Assembly: GCA_023411375.1 (NCBI GenBank) | Contig: JAEYOW010000010.1 | Location: forward strand, 1 to 64,000 | DNA from: Bacillota bacterium | Lineage (GTDB): Bacteria; Bacillota; Clostridia; Christensenellales; Aristaeellaceae | Direction of reading: 5' to 3' | DNA: 64,000 nt | In this document: piece by piece, positions 16,964 to 25,058 of the stretch | How the letters are laid out: every line of letters begins with the position of its first letter | How positions within the stretch are numbered: position 1 is the stretch's first letter | Translations under genes and position numbers: made by a program | The notes under the pieces: model-generated | Databases searched by the model: none | The model's input: only the letters and a program-made list of their open reading frames with translations | Told to the model about the DNA's origin: nothing

Positions 16964-17527
16964 TCAGCGCGCTTGCTCAACACCGTCCGTAAACAGCACC
17001 ATTCCGAAAAACGTCACCGTATTCTGCCCGTTGATGTACTTAAGCGGCGTGGGCTCGGTTGTGCGGTACACGTCCACGCCATAGCTTTCCAGCGAGGGCA
17101 GCGCTTTGTCCGGGTAGCGGCAGGGCAAATTGTCCCGCTTGGCGCAGGTGTCGCAGATGCGGCAGCCGCCCGAGGACAGGTGCAGAAAGCCCGGCGCGAG
17201 CGCGTCCTTCGCCGCCTCCTGTATTTTCAACGAGCATTGCATATGAAGCTTGCCGGCCTCAAACATGCCCTCAATATCGAAGGAATCCTCAATCTCGCGC
17301 ACGGTCTGGTACAGCAGGCCCCGTGGATACTTGCGCACCTCGTCCATCAGCGGGCCGATTTCGCCCACGTCCGGCGGGCACATGTAGCACTTGCCGTAGT
17401 TTCCGCAGCCGTTGCCCTTGCAGATATCGCGGAACGTTTCAGAAAGCACGACGCCGCTGCCGTCCACCAGCGCCGCCTTGGTCGCGCCGCAATCCAGCGC
17501 CATCGCAATCATTTCCTGCTCAATCAT
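16964..17527 (-). CDS. DUF2284 cysteine-rich metal-binding protein
   Basis: 187 aa, family DUF2284. Two cysteine clusters are visible: CKGNGCGNYGKCYMCPP near the N-terminus and CRICDTCAKRDNLPC in the second half, enough for one or two iron-sulfur clusters or zinc. I start at 17527 because GGAGG in the end of the GTPase gene is then 9 bases away; the start overlaps that gene's stop by 8 bases, implying coupled translation. DUF2284 genes recur in corrinoid methyltransferase clusters; their reaction is not known. Electron delivery to the RACo-type activator would fit (inference). Confidence 0.8.
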   Translation of the reverse strand: MIEQEMIAMALDCGATKAALVDGSGVVLSETFRDICKGNGCGNYGKCYMCPPDVGEIGPLMDEVRKYPRGLLYQTVREIEDSFDIEGMFEAGKLHMQCSLKIQEAAKDALAPGFLHLSSGGCRICDTCAKRDNLPCRYPDKALPSLESYGVDVYRTTEPTPLKYINGQNTVTFFGMVLFTDGVEQAR

Positions 17528-18443
17528 CGCCATTATCCTCCAGTATGCGCCGGACGGCCTTTCGTTCAAGTCCCCGGCCTATCACGTTTAACATGGCGGG
17601 AAGGCGTTCCTCCCCCCGCTTTAGCAGCACGCAGCCCGGCGTGCAATTGATCTGCCAGCTTCCTCCGCCCCGGGCGTTCAGCGTGCCCTTTACGCGCAGC
17701 GCGCAGCCCGCCGCGCCGTCAAGCAGGCGTGCGAGCCGCTCGCGCAGCTCATCCCCGTCCAAGGGCGCATCCGGGCCGAACGACGCGCTCTGAAACATCG
17801 CCGCGTGATCGAACCGCCGCCGTTCGTGCGGCCGCTCTACCGCCCCCGCCGCCCAAAGCGCGGGAAACCATTCGTCATCCGGATACGTATCCCACGGTTC
17901 CCGCCACAGCATGGGGGGAGCGCCCTCAAACAGCGCGTCCGCGAACGCGACGGCCCCATCCATATCCTCCGCCGGGCAAAGCTGCGCCTTGCTCAGCACC
18001 AGGCTGCCCGCCGCCATCAGCTCGCTGCGCAGCACCTCGATATCCTCCGCGCCCAGCACGGGCGCGCATAGCGGGTCCAAAATCCCTACCCACATGCCCA
18101 GCCGCACCTTTCCCTCAATCTGCGGGCTATGGAGGATATCCAACAGGTCGTCGCCGCAAAACAGCCCGGAGGGCTCCAGAATGACCCGCTCCACCTCGCC
18201 GGAAAGCTCGCGGAGCATATCGTGCAAGGTAACCTTTAGCGTGCAACATACGCAGCCGCCCGAGATTTCCTTAACCCGCAGCCCGTCGCGCATCAGAAGC
18301 GCGCCATCCACACCCGCGCGGCCAAACTCGTTTTCAATAATGCAAAAGGAAATATTCCGCTCTTTAAGCCAATTGGAGTAGCGGGCAAGAAACGTAGTCT
18401 TGCCCGCTCCCAGAAAGCCGGTAATAACGTCCAGCGTGGTCAT
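17520..18443 (-). CDS. CobW/G3E-family GTP-binding protein
   Basis: G3E metallochaperone-type GTPase, 307 aa. P-loop GFLGAGKTT (9-17), the metal-binding CVCC motif (Cys64, Cys66, Cys67), and a C-terminal CobW-like domain (GCALRVKGTLNARGG). AAAGGA precedes the ATG. G3E proteins insert metals or help load cofactors; in this operon cobalt or corrinoid delivery is the obvious possibility, but zinc roles are also known for the family. Confidence 0.88.
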   Translation of the reverse strand: MTTLDVITGFLGAGKTTFLARYSNWLKERNISFCIIENEFGRAGVDGALLMRDGLRVKEISGGCVCCTLKVTLHDMLRELSGEVERVILEPSGLFCGDDLLDILHSPQIEGKVRLGMWVGILDPLCAPVLGAEDIEVLRSELMAAGSLVLSKAQLCPAEDMDGAVAFADALFEGAPPMLWREPWDTYPDDEWFPALWAAGAVERPHERRRFDHAAMFQSASFGPDAPLDGDELRERLARLLDGAAGCALRVKGTLNARGGGSWQINCTPGCVLLKRGEERLPAMLNVIGRGLERKAVRRILEDNGDD

Positions 18444-18486
18444 GTTACGATCCTTTCAGGGCCAGCTTCAAATCATGAAAAGCCGT

Positions 18487-19533
18487 TCAGGCCTTGTTGT
18501 AAGCCCCATAGGTCTTTGCAATGTCGATCATGCGCCGCGCGCGGTCGAAGGATGCGTTGGCGGGATATTCGCACCCCGTCGCCAGCATGAAGCCGCCGCC
18601 CTTTGCCATGGCGTCGATCTGGTCGGTGCACTGGCGGTCCCACTCCTCATCCGTACCGATGACGGCGTTGGCGGGCGTAACGCAGCCGATAAGCGTGGTC
18701 ACGTCGCCGTACTTGCGCTTGCACTCCGCGAAATCCACGCAATCATCCGGCGGGAACAGGAAGGAGATGGCGGCGGGCTGGATGCACTCGATCTGCGCGT
18801 CGAAGTAGATTCGCTGGCCGCAGTTATGAATCATATTCAGGCAGCCGTGGTCGCGTACGATCTGCGCGAGCCTGCGCATGGGCTCGGCCTCCATATCGCG
18901 CCACATCTCCTTGCTCATGATGGAGCCGGAGGCAAACAGCGTATCAAACATAATGGCGTCCACGCCCGTCTCGCACAGCGCGGCGACGTACTCCTCCAAC
19001 GTTTCCGACACGGCGTTGATCGCCTGCTTCACCGCGTCGGGATCGTCGTAGAGGTCCATGTACATGTCCTGCTGGTTGCGCAGCATGCTCAGCACCCCCA
19101 TCGGGCCGAACACGAACGCCACGATGGGCAGCTTGCCCTTCTTTTCCGCCACCAGCTTTTTGCACACGTCGATATGCATCATCATGCGCTTGCTCTGGCG
19201 GTAATCTACCTTTTTGATCTTGGCGTAGTCCTCGATATCCTGAATAACGGACTGGGAATAATCCGGATGCGCGGCCTCGTTTTCGGGGAAAATCAGCTTT
19301 TGGCCCCACGCGTCGCACTCAATGGAAAGGTCGATCAGCGTAACGATACAGTCGATGTCAAAATCCTCGGTGGATTTCAGGAACGCCCTGGCGCAGATAT
19401 CCGCGTCGGTGGACCATTGCTCGTACGTCGCGCCAACCAGCCTGCGGGTTACGCCGCTTAAAATGGGATATACGGGAACGCGGTCCGCCTCCTGATGGTT
19501 CAGCGCCGCCACAACACGCTCGAATGAATTCAT
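18487..19533 (-). CDS. Uroporphyrinogen decarboxylase (URO-D)-family methyltransferase
   Basis: 348 aa, URO-D superfamily as in MtaA/MtbA/MtgB-type cobamide methyltransferases rather than a haem enzyme, since no haem genes are near. Start MNSFERVVAALNHQEADRVPVYP at 19533 is the typical family opening; an AAAGGCAGGA site precedes it. A zinc-ligand-like region reads MIHNCGQRIYFD, and the C-terminus has GGGFMLATGCEYPANA, the usual family ending. It lies downstream of the ECF transporter gene with a 138-base structured leader. It probably moves a methyl group between a substrate or carrier and the corrinoid protein; which one cannot be told. Confidence 0.85.
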   Translation of the reverse strand: MNSFERVVAALNHQEADRVPVYPILSGVTRRLVGATYEQWSTDADICARAFLKSTEDFDIDCIVTLIDLSIECDAWGQKLIFPENEAAHPDYSQSVIQDIEDYAKIKKVDYRQSKRMMMHIDVCKKLVAEKKGKLPIVAFVFGPMGVLSMLRNQQDMYMDLYDDPDAVKQAINAVSETLEEYVAALCETGVDAIMFDTLFASGSIMSKEMWRDMEAEPMRRLAQIVRDHGCLNMIHNCGQRIYFDAQIECIQPAAISFLFPPDDCVDFAECKRKYGDVTTLIGCVTPANAVIGTDEEWDRQCTDQIDAMAKGGGFMLATGCEYPANASFDRARRMIDIAKTYGAYNKA

Positions 19534-19583
19534 CTCAAATGTCCTGCCTTTCGTCTGGTTTGATAGAAAAGATGGTTCATGCT

Positions 19584-19619
19584 TGCGAGAAGTCGGCCCT
19601 CCGGCGCGGAGCTCTCGCA
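19584..19619 (-). other. Structured leader of the URO-D gene
   Basis: Minus strand: TGCGAGA (19613-19619) pairs with TCTCGCA (19584-19590) around an inner CTCCG-CGC-CGGAG hairpin. An alternative pairing is possible between CCCTTCGG just upstream and CCGGAGGG within it. No T run follows. It could be an mRNA processing or attenuation element in the 138-base gap between transporter and methyltransferase genes. Confidence 0.4.
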
Positions 19620-19671
19620 GACTCCGACCGAAGGGCAAGAAAACACAGGGTGCGGCATGACGCAATTCCGG

Positions 19672-20196
19672 TTATTGAGCCAGGCCGGGAAGCGCGCGCG
19701 CAAACAAACGCCTGAGCGGCGCAAACAAGACCGCCGCAGTGACGGCGTTGCCCGCGCAATGGAGCAAATCGAAGGGAATGCCGCTGATATAATAGCTGAC
19801 AGCCAGCCCGGGGCCGCCGATGAACAGGTAGGGAATCGCACACAGCAGGCCGAAAGCAAGCCCGAAGCCCGCAAGCAGGATCACCCAGCCCAGGGTTGCG
19901 CGCATGTTGCGAAGCAGCATAGCCGCTCCCCAGAGCACGGCCCATATGTACAGGTAGTTGACCCACCACAGCCCAAAGCCGTAGATCAGCCCTTCCAGCA
20001 GCACGAACACGTAGATAATCAGCAACGCCTTCCAGCGGAAGAACAGCGTGTAGAGCACCACCAGCAGCGACACCAGCTCGATGTTGGGCAACGCCGCCAG
20101 CGCCACCTGAACGCCCAGCAGCAGCGCCGACAGGAGGGCCATCGCCACCAGCTCGCGCACATTGACGGCGCGGCCGGTTTCCCCACGCGCGGCCAC
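19672..20196 (-). CDS. ECF transporter S component (probable cobalamin/corrinoid uptake)
   Basis: Membrane protein of 174 aa with about five or six membrane segments (VRELVAMALLSALLLGVQVA at the start, then LVSLLVVLYTLFFRWKALL and GIPFDLLHCAGNAVTAAVLF), typical of energy-coupling-factor S components. The start is a GTG at 20196, four bases after the DUF4430 stop; the ribosome site is weak and coupling is likely. It lies downstream of a cobalamin riboswitch and beside a DUF4430 protein, so cobalamin is the likely substrate. The shared EcfA/A'/T module is not in the window. Confidence 0.78.
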   Translation of the reverse strand: MAARGETGRAVNVRELVAMALLSALLLGVQVALAALPNIELVSLLVVLYTLFFRWKALLIIYVFVLLEGLIYGFGLWWVNYLYIWAVLWGAAMLLRNMRATLGWVILLAGFGLAFGLLCAIPYLFIGGPGLAVSYYISGIPFDLLHCAGNAVTAAVLFAPLRRLFARALPGLAQ

Positions 20197-20200
20197 CGGC

Positions 20201-20596
20201 TTAATACCCCGTAGTCAGGGTAATCTCGAAGTGGTCGCCATCAGCGATGGGGGTGGCATCCACGCCCGTGGTGACCGTTTCTCCGCCTTTGGTGAAGCAC
20301 CACCACTCCTGCTTGGAATCGTCCACGGTATAGCCGTCGACGGTTTTAACAAACAGCCCGTATTCGGATTCATCGCCCGAGGCAAGCTTGTGCTCCTCCA
20401 GCGCGCCGCGGAGGTACGCCTGGTCGGTATCGATGGGGAATTCCTTGCTCTGTCCGTTTTGATGGACCACGGTGACGGCGATGTGCTTTGCGCCCGCCGT
20501 ACCCTTGGGCATAAACAGGGCGTAGGCGCCCCACAAAAGCGCGGCCACCAGCACCAGCGCGATCATTCCCCAGATCAGCTTCTTGTTGTTCTTCAT
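20201..20596 (-). CDS. DUF4430 (transcobalamin C-terminal-like) membrane-anchored protein
   Basis: 131 aa. Residues 8-28 form a signal anchor (LIWGMIALVLVAALLWGAYA). The rest is a DUF4430 domain (YLRGALEEHK, VKTVDGY, EWWCFTKGG, DGDHFEITL), which resembles the C-terminal domain of transcobalamin. AAAGGAAAG precedes the ATG. It is the first gene after the cobalamin riboswitch and is followed at once by an ECF S component, which supports an extracellular corrinoid-capturing role (inference). Confidence 0.85.
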   Translation of the reverse strand: MKNNKKLIWGMIALVLVAALLWGAYALFMPKGTAGAKHIAVTVVHQNGQSKEFPIDTDQAYLRGALEEHKLASGDESEYGLFVKTVDGYTVDDSKQEWWCFTKGGETVTTGVDATPIADGDHFEITLTTGY

Positions 20597-20741
20597 GGTT
20601 TGTTTTCTTTCCTTTCGCTTTCAAATGGACTTATGATGCGTGAAACCAAAAGGAAATCATCCGTGCCGGGAGAGCGGCGGCGCGTCGGAAAAGGCGCAAG
20701 GCAGGCGTTTTCCGGCGTTTCGCCCTCGCCAAAGAGGGCAT

Positions 20742-20768
20742 GTCCCCGGCAGGAACTCGTGCCGGGAC
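20742..20768 (-). promoter_or_regulatory. Hairpin in the riboswitch expression platform
   Basis: Minus strand: GTCCCGGCA (20760-20768) pairs with TGCCGGGGAC (20742-20751) just after the aptamer. No T tract follows, so whether control is at transcription or translation is open. Confidence 0.45.
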
Positions 20769-20780
20769 ATAGATGAAGCA

Positions 20781-20930
20781 TCGGGCAAGTCTTCCGGCTC
20801 GCGGGTCATTGTCTGCACAGCCTTCCCACCCCATGGAGCAGTGGCGCGTTTGCGCATTCTATCCGCTTACGGCGACGAGTTCGCTCAGGCTTGAAACCTG
20901 ATTCCTTGTTAGGCCCTTTCGGGCGCCCGA
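20781..20930 (-). ncRNA. Cobalamin riboswitch
   Basis: On the minus strand, P1 is closed by TCGGGC (20925-20930) with GCCCGA (20781-20786). Inside lie the conserved core elements in order: AACAAGGAATCAGG, CGCCGTAAGCGG, GGGTGGGAAGGC, and the B12-box-like GCCGGAAGACTTGCC next to P1. The RNA leads directly to DUF4430, ECF S and, unless terminated, the methyltransferase genes. It lies after the corrinoid-protein gene, which it would not control. B12 binding is expected to reduce downstream expression. Confidence 0.88.
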
Positions 20931-20965
20931 CGTCCTTTGGTTTGTCCGTCTTGCCCCGCTACCGC

Positions 20966-21598
20966 TTACGCGGCGCAGAACTTGGCCGCCGCGTCCGCGG
21001 CGCTGGCGGCGTCGGGCGTATAAGCGTCCGCGCCGATTTGCTTGCAGAACGCCTCGGTTACAGGCGCGCCGCCGACCATGATCTTCACCTGGCCGCGGAT
21101 GCCCGCTTCCTCAACCGCCTTGACAACGTCCGCCATGACGCCCATGGTGGTGGTCAACAGCGCGGAGCAGCAGATGATCTGGCAGCCCTGGTCACGGGCC
21201 GTCTGCACAAAGGTTTCCGGCGCGACGTCGGTTCCCAGGTCGATCACCTCGAGACCCTTACCCTCCAGCATCATCTTAACGAGGTTCTTGCCGATATCAT
21301 GCAGATCGCCCTTGACGGTGCCGATGCATACCTTGCCGGTGGCCTTCACGCCCTGCTCCGCCAGAAGGGGCTTGAGCAGCGCGGCACCCTGGTTCATCGC
21401 GCGCGCGGCAACCAGCACCTCCGGCACGAAAACCTCGTTATTCTTGAACTTTTCGCCGATGATGCCCATACCGGACAGCAGGCCCTCGTTCAGAATGGTC
21501 TGCGCGGGGATACCCTCGTCGATCGCCTGCTGCACCAGCACCTTAACGTCCTTTGCCTTGCCCTTTTGAAGCAGTTCGGAAATCTGATTCAAATCCAT
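20966..21598 (-). CDS. Methyltransferase-type corrinoid protein (MtaC/MtbC-like)
   Basis: 210 aa, the standard length. Residues 1-85 form the helical cap domain; the B12-binding domain follows with the base-off signature GDLHDIGKN (Asp98, His100, Gly103). Later DLGTDVAPE, CCSALLTTTM and MVGGAPV line the corrinoid pocket. The start at 21598 has AGGAG upstream; the longer frame has no site. It shuttles a methyl group between a substrate-specific methyltransferase and a second acceptor. It is first in the minus-strand cluster and divergent from the PocR-AraC regulator. Confidence 0.95.
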   Translation of the reverse strand: MDLNQISELLQKGKAKDVKVLVQQAIDEGIPAQTILNEGLLSGMGIIGEKFKNNEVFVPEVLVAARAMNQGAALLKPLLAEQGVKATGKVCIGTVKGDLHDIGKNLVKMMLEGKGLEVIDLGTDVAPETFVQTARDQGCQIICCSALLTTTMGVMADVVKAVEEAGIRGQVKIMVGGAPVTEAFCKQIGADAYTPDAASAADAAAKFCAA

Positions 21599-21711
21599 GG
21601 TTTGTTTTCTCCTTTCAGGCCCTTGCCTATTGTGGATGATCATAGTATAATTCGTTTGCACGATATCTTCTTGTACTTTTATACGATTTTTTGTAATGTT
21701 TTGAGGTGTCT

Positions 21712-22965
21712 ATGTCTGCCGCCATTGACGCGTTGATTCCACGGGGAAAGCTTAACGAGCTGCTTAGCGTGCTTTCCGATTGCCTGGAGCTGCCCGTTCA
21801 GCTATTGGACGAAAAGGGCGCGCAGCTTGAGCAGTACGGCTGCGAGACCGGCTATTGCGCGCTGCTTAAGCGCGATGTGTTCCGCGCGGGCGAATGCGCC
21901 GCCATCCACTTAAAGGCCGGCCAGCACGCCCAAGTGCTTGGCGAGAGTTATATTTTTTCCTGCCACGCCAATTTAAACCATATCGCGTTTCCGTTGTTAA
22001 GCCACGGCGCGCTTCTGGGGTCCATCATCGTGGGACCCTTTTTGATGGACGAGCCGGACAGCACGCTTATCACGGATCTGGCAGAGCATTACGCCCTGTC
22101 GCCAACGCTGAGCCTTTCGCTGTACGACGAGCTGCGCGGCCTGCGCGTGCTGGCCCCCGCGCGCGTTGGGCAGATCAGCCGGCTGATCGACCACCTGCTT
22201 ACGCCCCTTCTGCCCTCCGAGCGCATGCTGCTGCTGGAAAAGCAGGAAAAGCTGTACCAGCAATCCCGCATAAACGAAACAATCCAGATGTACAAGGGCT
22301 CCGCCGACCGTTTCGAGACCGATCCCTACCCCTACGACAAGGAGCGGGAGTTGCTGGTGAAGGTAAAAACCGGTGATCTTCCCGCGGCAAAGGCCATTTT
22401 AAACGACCTGCTGGGGTATGTGCTGTTTACCGAGGGCGGCCGCACCGACGTGATTAAGAGCCGCGCCCTGGAGCTGACGACCCTGCTGTCGCGCGTGGCC
22501 ATTGAGGGCGGGGCGCAGGCGGGCAGTATCTACCGGCTCAACCACCAGTTTCTTTCGCGCCTGCGCGAGCTTGACGGCTACGAGGACCTTTGCTACCAGC
22601 TTCAGGAAATTGTAGAAAGCTTTGTAAGCGCGGTTTCCCTGCCCGATACGCAAAGCGGATCCTCCGCCATTCGCGCGGCGGTGCGCCACATCGCCCGGCA
22701 CTACGCCGAGCCGCTGACGCTTGCGCAGCTCGCGGAAACGGCCGGGCTTAGCCCCTCCTATTTTTCGGCGCTGTTTGTCAAGGTGATGGGCGTGAGCTTG
22801 CGGGAGTATATAAACCATGTGCGCGTCGAGGAGGCGAAGCGCCTGCTGACCGCCACGGACTACCCCCTGTCGCAGATCGCGGTATCGGTGGGCTTTTCCG
22901 ACCAAAGCTACTTTTCCAAGGTTTTTAAGCAGATAACCGGAATTTCACCCAACCGGTACAGATAG
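21712..22965 (+). CDS. PocR-domain AraC-family regulator
   Basis: 417 aa. Residues 1-165 form a PocR sensory domain (ALIPRGKLNELLSVLSDCLE, then CETGYCALL, FSCHANLNHIAFPLL and GSIIVGPF). The C-terminal 100 residues are an AraC DNA-binding domain (LTLAQLAETAGLSPSYFSAL and YPLSQIAVSVGFSDQSYFSK). ATG at 21712 fits the GAGG site better than GTG at 21706. PocR domains bind small hydrophobic metabolites and often sit by corrinoid methyltransferase genes; this one likely activates the divergent corrinoid operon when the methylated substrate is present (inference). Confidence 0.9.
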   Translation: MSAAIDALIPRGKLNELLSVLSDCLELPVQLLDEKGAQLEQYGCETGYCALLKRDVFRAGECAAIHLKAGQHAQVLGESYIFSCHANLNHIAFPLLSHGALLGSIIVGPFLMDEPDSTLITDLAEHYALSPTLSLSLYDELRGLRVLAPARVGQISRLIDHLLTPLLPSERMLLLEKQEKLYQQSRINETIQMYKGSADRFETDPYPYDKERELLVKVKTGDLPAAKAILNDLLGYVLFTEGGRTDVIKSRALELTTLLSRVAIEGGAQAGSIYRLNHQFLSRLRELDGYEDLCYQLQEIVESFVSAVSLPDTQSGSSAIRAAVRHIARHYAEPLTLAQLAETAGLSPSYFSALFVKVMGVSLREYINHVRVEEAKRLLTATDYPLSQIAVSVGFSDQSYFSKVFKQITGISPNRYR

Positions 22966-22971
22966 TCCTTT

Positions 22972-23763
22972 CTACAATCCCCTTGCCTTGGAGGGCTGAA
23001 TTCCAAACCGGTTCTTAAACGCCCTGCTAAAATAAAACGCGTTGCCAAAGCCCGTGTTTTCCGCCACCTCGCCCACGGTGAGGCCCGTGGTGCGAAGCAT
23101 CGCAAGGGCGGCGTCCAGCGCGTCGTGAAGCATGTATTCCTTTGGGCTTTTGCCCGTGTATTTGCGCACCAGCATGCGAAAGGTCCGCTCGCACACGCAG
23201 GCGCGCTGCGCCAGCTGCCTTACGCTCAACCCCTCGCGCACGCCCTGTGATAAAAGCAGCACCAGCTCGTCGCCGCCAATCCGCCCGTCCTGCCCGCCCG
23301 CCCGCGCCAGCCAATCCGCCAACCGGTACTGGAACAGCGCCTGCGACAAAACGGCCATCCTTCCCTTCTCCACCTTCAGCGAATCGAAGCAGCGCGCCAG
23401 CTCGCCTTCCTCCCCCGCCGCCAGCGGCAGCTCCAGCACGCGTTTCATGGGCAGCGCGTCCGCGCCCGCTCCCTCAAATTCAAACCAGTAAAAATGCCAG
23501 CGGTCGTATTTAACCTGATAGGCCTCGATGTGATCCTTGGGCACAAGCAGCAGCGTGCCCTTGGCCAGCGTCAGCGGGCTTTCACCGCTTAAAAGCATTT
23601 CGCCCACGCCGTCCAGCGTGCGCAGCGCCACCGTGTCGCCCCCCGGCTTCATCAGCCTCGGGGTGATGCGGTAGCTTTCATCTCCATCCACATGCCAGAT
23701 GGTGCGCAGCGTAACTGTAGGCAGGGGCGCGGGCTGCTGGCTCATAGCCATCTCGTTTCGCAT
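22972..23763 (-). CDS. AraC-family transcriptional regulator
   Basis: 263 aa. The N-terminal half is a cupin-like AraC ligand domain (MLLSGESPLTLAKGTLLLVP, then YQVKYDRWHFYWFEFEG). The C-terminal half has both AraC helices (LSVRQLAQRACVCERTFRML and LTVGEVAENTGFGNAFYFSR). Start at 23763 places AAAGGAGG 9 bases upstream; a farther ATG lies on that site. It is convergent with the PocR regulator (6-base gap) and divergent from the second URO-D gene, whose palindromic promoter is a likely target. Confidence 0.88.
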   Translation of the reverse strand: MRNEMAMSQQPAPLPTVTLRTIWHVDGDESYRITPRLMKPGGDTVALRTLDGVGEMLLSGESPLTLAKGTLLLVPKDHIEAYQVKYDRWHFYWFEFEGAGADALPMKRVLELPLAAGEEGELARCFDSLKVEKGRMAVLSQALFQYRLADWLARAGGQDGRIGGDELVLLLSQGVREGLSVRQLAQRACVCERTFRMLVRKYTGKSPKEYMLHDALDAALAMLRTTGLTVGEVAENTGFGNAFYFSRAFKNRFGIQPSKARGL

Positions 23764-23844
23764 GCCGGTCATCCTCCTTTTAAGCCTTTCCGCCAGTATA
23801 GCAAAACTTTGCCGAAAAAGATAGGTTCCATTCCGAAAAAACAA

Positions 23845-23881
23845 TTGAAGGCCCACACGTTCATTTGTATACTATATACAA
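23845..23881 (+). promoter_or_regulatory. Promoter with palindromic operator for the second URO-D gene
   Basis: TTGAAG (23845-23850), 17-base spacer, TATACT (23868-23873). The perfect inverted repeat TTGTATA (23865-23871) / TATACAA (23875-23881) covers the -10 box. A regulator bound there would block transcription; the adjacent AraC protein is a candidate, though AraC sites are usually direct repeats. Confidence 0.6.
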
Positions 23882-23912
23882 TAAATCGGTACATTACTAG
23901 GAGGAAAAAAGC

Positions 23913-25058
23913 ATGGGCGACGGCATTTACGGCATGCTTTCGCGCGACGAAATGTGCGAAGGCGCGAAAAAATACTGGGATTTTTACAATATGAAGCCCG
24001 GAGCGGGCTTTTACCAGCGCGAATTCGGCTTTTATTCGCTGGAAAAGTGGCGCGAGCGCGATGGTCTGGACGAAAGTGCCGATTTGAACAAATTGTTTGG
24101 CTTTGATCCCGAGGGCCGCGCGGAGCTTTTCGGCCTGGGCTGGTGCGAGGCGGGCTTTCAGCCGGTATTTGAGACCAAGGTGCTTGAGGACCGCGGCGAT
24201 TACGAGCTGGTTCAGGATTTCGCGGGCCGCTCGGTGCTGTGCTTCAAGGGCCGGCGCGACGGCTTTATGCCCGAATATGTGGATCATCCGGTTAAGGATA
24301 TGAAAACCTGGGAGGAAGGCTGCCTGTGGCGCATGAACCCGGACACGCCCGCGCGCAACGCGGAAATGGCCGAATACCTGCCCAAGGTGGTGGAAAAGGC
24401 CAGGCAGGGCATGTTTGTGGGCCAGTCGCTGGTGGGCGGATATATGTACCTGCGCTCTCTGATGGGGCCTGAGGAGCTTTTGTACATGTTCTACGACAGC
24501 CCCGAGCTGGTGCATGCGTGCATGCGGGCATGGCTTGAGCTTGCCGATTCCGTCACGGAGCGCCACCAGCGGGCGGTATGCATCGACGAGGTGTTTATCG
24601 CGGAGGATATCTGCTATAACCACGGTCCTCTGATTTCGCCCGATATGATCAGGGAATTTCTGTTTCCTTATTATCAGCAGCTTTTATCCAACATCCGCGC
24701 CCGGCAGATGGACAAAAGCCGACCCGTGCATTTTCAGGTGGATACAGACGGCATGTGCGAGCCGGTGATCGACCTTTACCGCACTTTGGGCATGACGCAC
24801 ATGAGCCCCTTTGAGGTGGCCTCCGGCTGCGATGTAATCCGCACAGGCGAAAAATATCCTGAGCTTCGTATCTCCGGCGGCATCGACAAGCGCGTGCTGG
24901 CGACCACGCCGGAGGAAATCGACCGCATGATCGACCGGATTTTCCCCGTGATGCAACAGCGCGGCGGCTATCTGCCCACCTGTGACCATGGGGTGCCGGA
25001 GGAAGTACCGCTGGAAAATTATCTTCATTTCAGAAAGCGGTGCCTGGAATACCGTTAA
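23913..25058 (+). CDS. Uroporphyrinogen decarboxylase (URO-D)-family methyltransferase, second copy
   Basis: 381 aa. An N-terminal extension (GAKKYWDFYNMKPGAGFYQREF) precedes the URO-D core; later CIDEVFIAEDICYNHGPLISP, VHFQVDTDGMCEPVIDLY and ISGGIDKRVLA are typical of URO-D-like proteins in gut anaerobes. It is divergent in sequence from the 18487-19533 copy, so the two probably act on different partners. AGGAGG precedes the ATG. Its stop overlaps the convergent epimerase stop by four bases. Probably a substrate-specific demethylase of the corrinoid system (inference). Confidence 0.8.
   Translation: MGDGIYGMLSRDEMCEGAKKYWDFYNMKPGAGFYQREFGFYSLEKWRERDGLDESADLNKLFGFDPEGRAELFGLGWCEAGFQPVFETKVLEDRGDYELVQDFAGRSVLCFKGRRDGFMPEYVDHPVKDMKTWEEGCLWRMNPDTPARNAEMAEYLPKVVEKARQGMFVGQSLVGGYMYLRSLMGPEELLYMFYDSPELVHACMRAWLELADSVTERHQRAVCIDEVFIAEDICYNHGPLISPDMIREFLFPYYQQLLSNIRARQMDKSRPVHFQVDTDGMCEPVIDLYRTLGMTHMSPFEVASGCDVIRTGEKYPELRISGGIDKRVLATTPEEIDRMIDRIFPVMQQRGGYLPTCDHGVPEEVPLENYLHFRKRCLEYR

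Noticed and set aside
18487..19533. Haem biosynthesis HemE
   Set aside because: Although of the same fold, there are no other haem genes and the neighbours are corrinoid-protein and activator genes, so a cobamide methyltransferase role fits better.
20593..20781. 62-aa frame in the region after the riboswitch aptamer
   Set aside because: It covers the riboswitch expression platform and has no good ribosome site.
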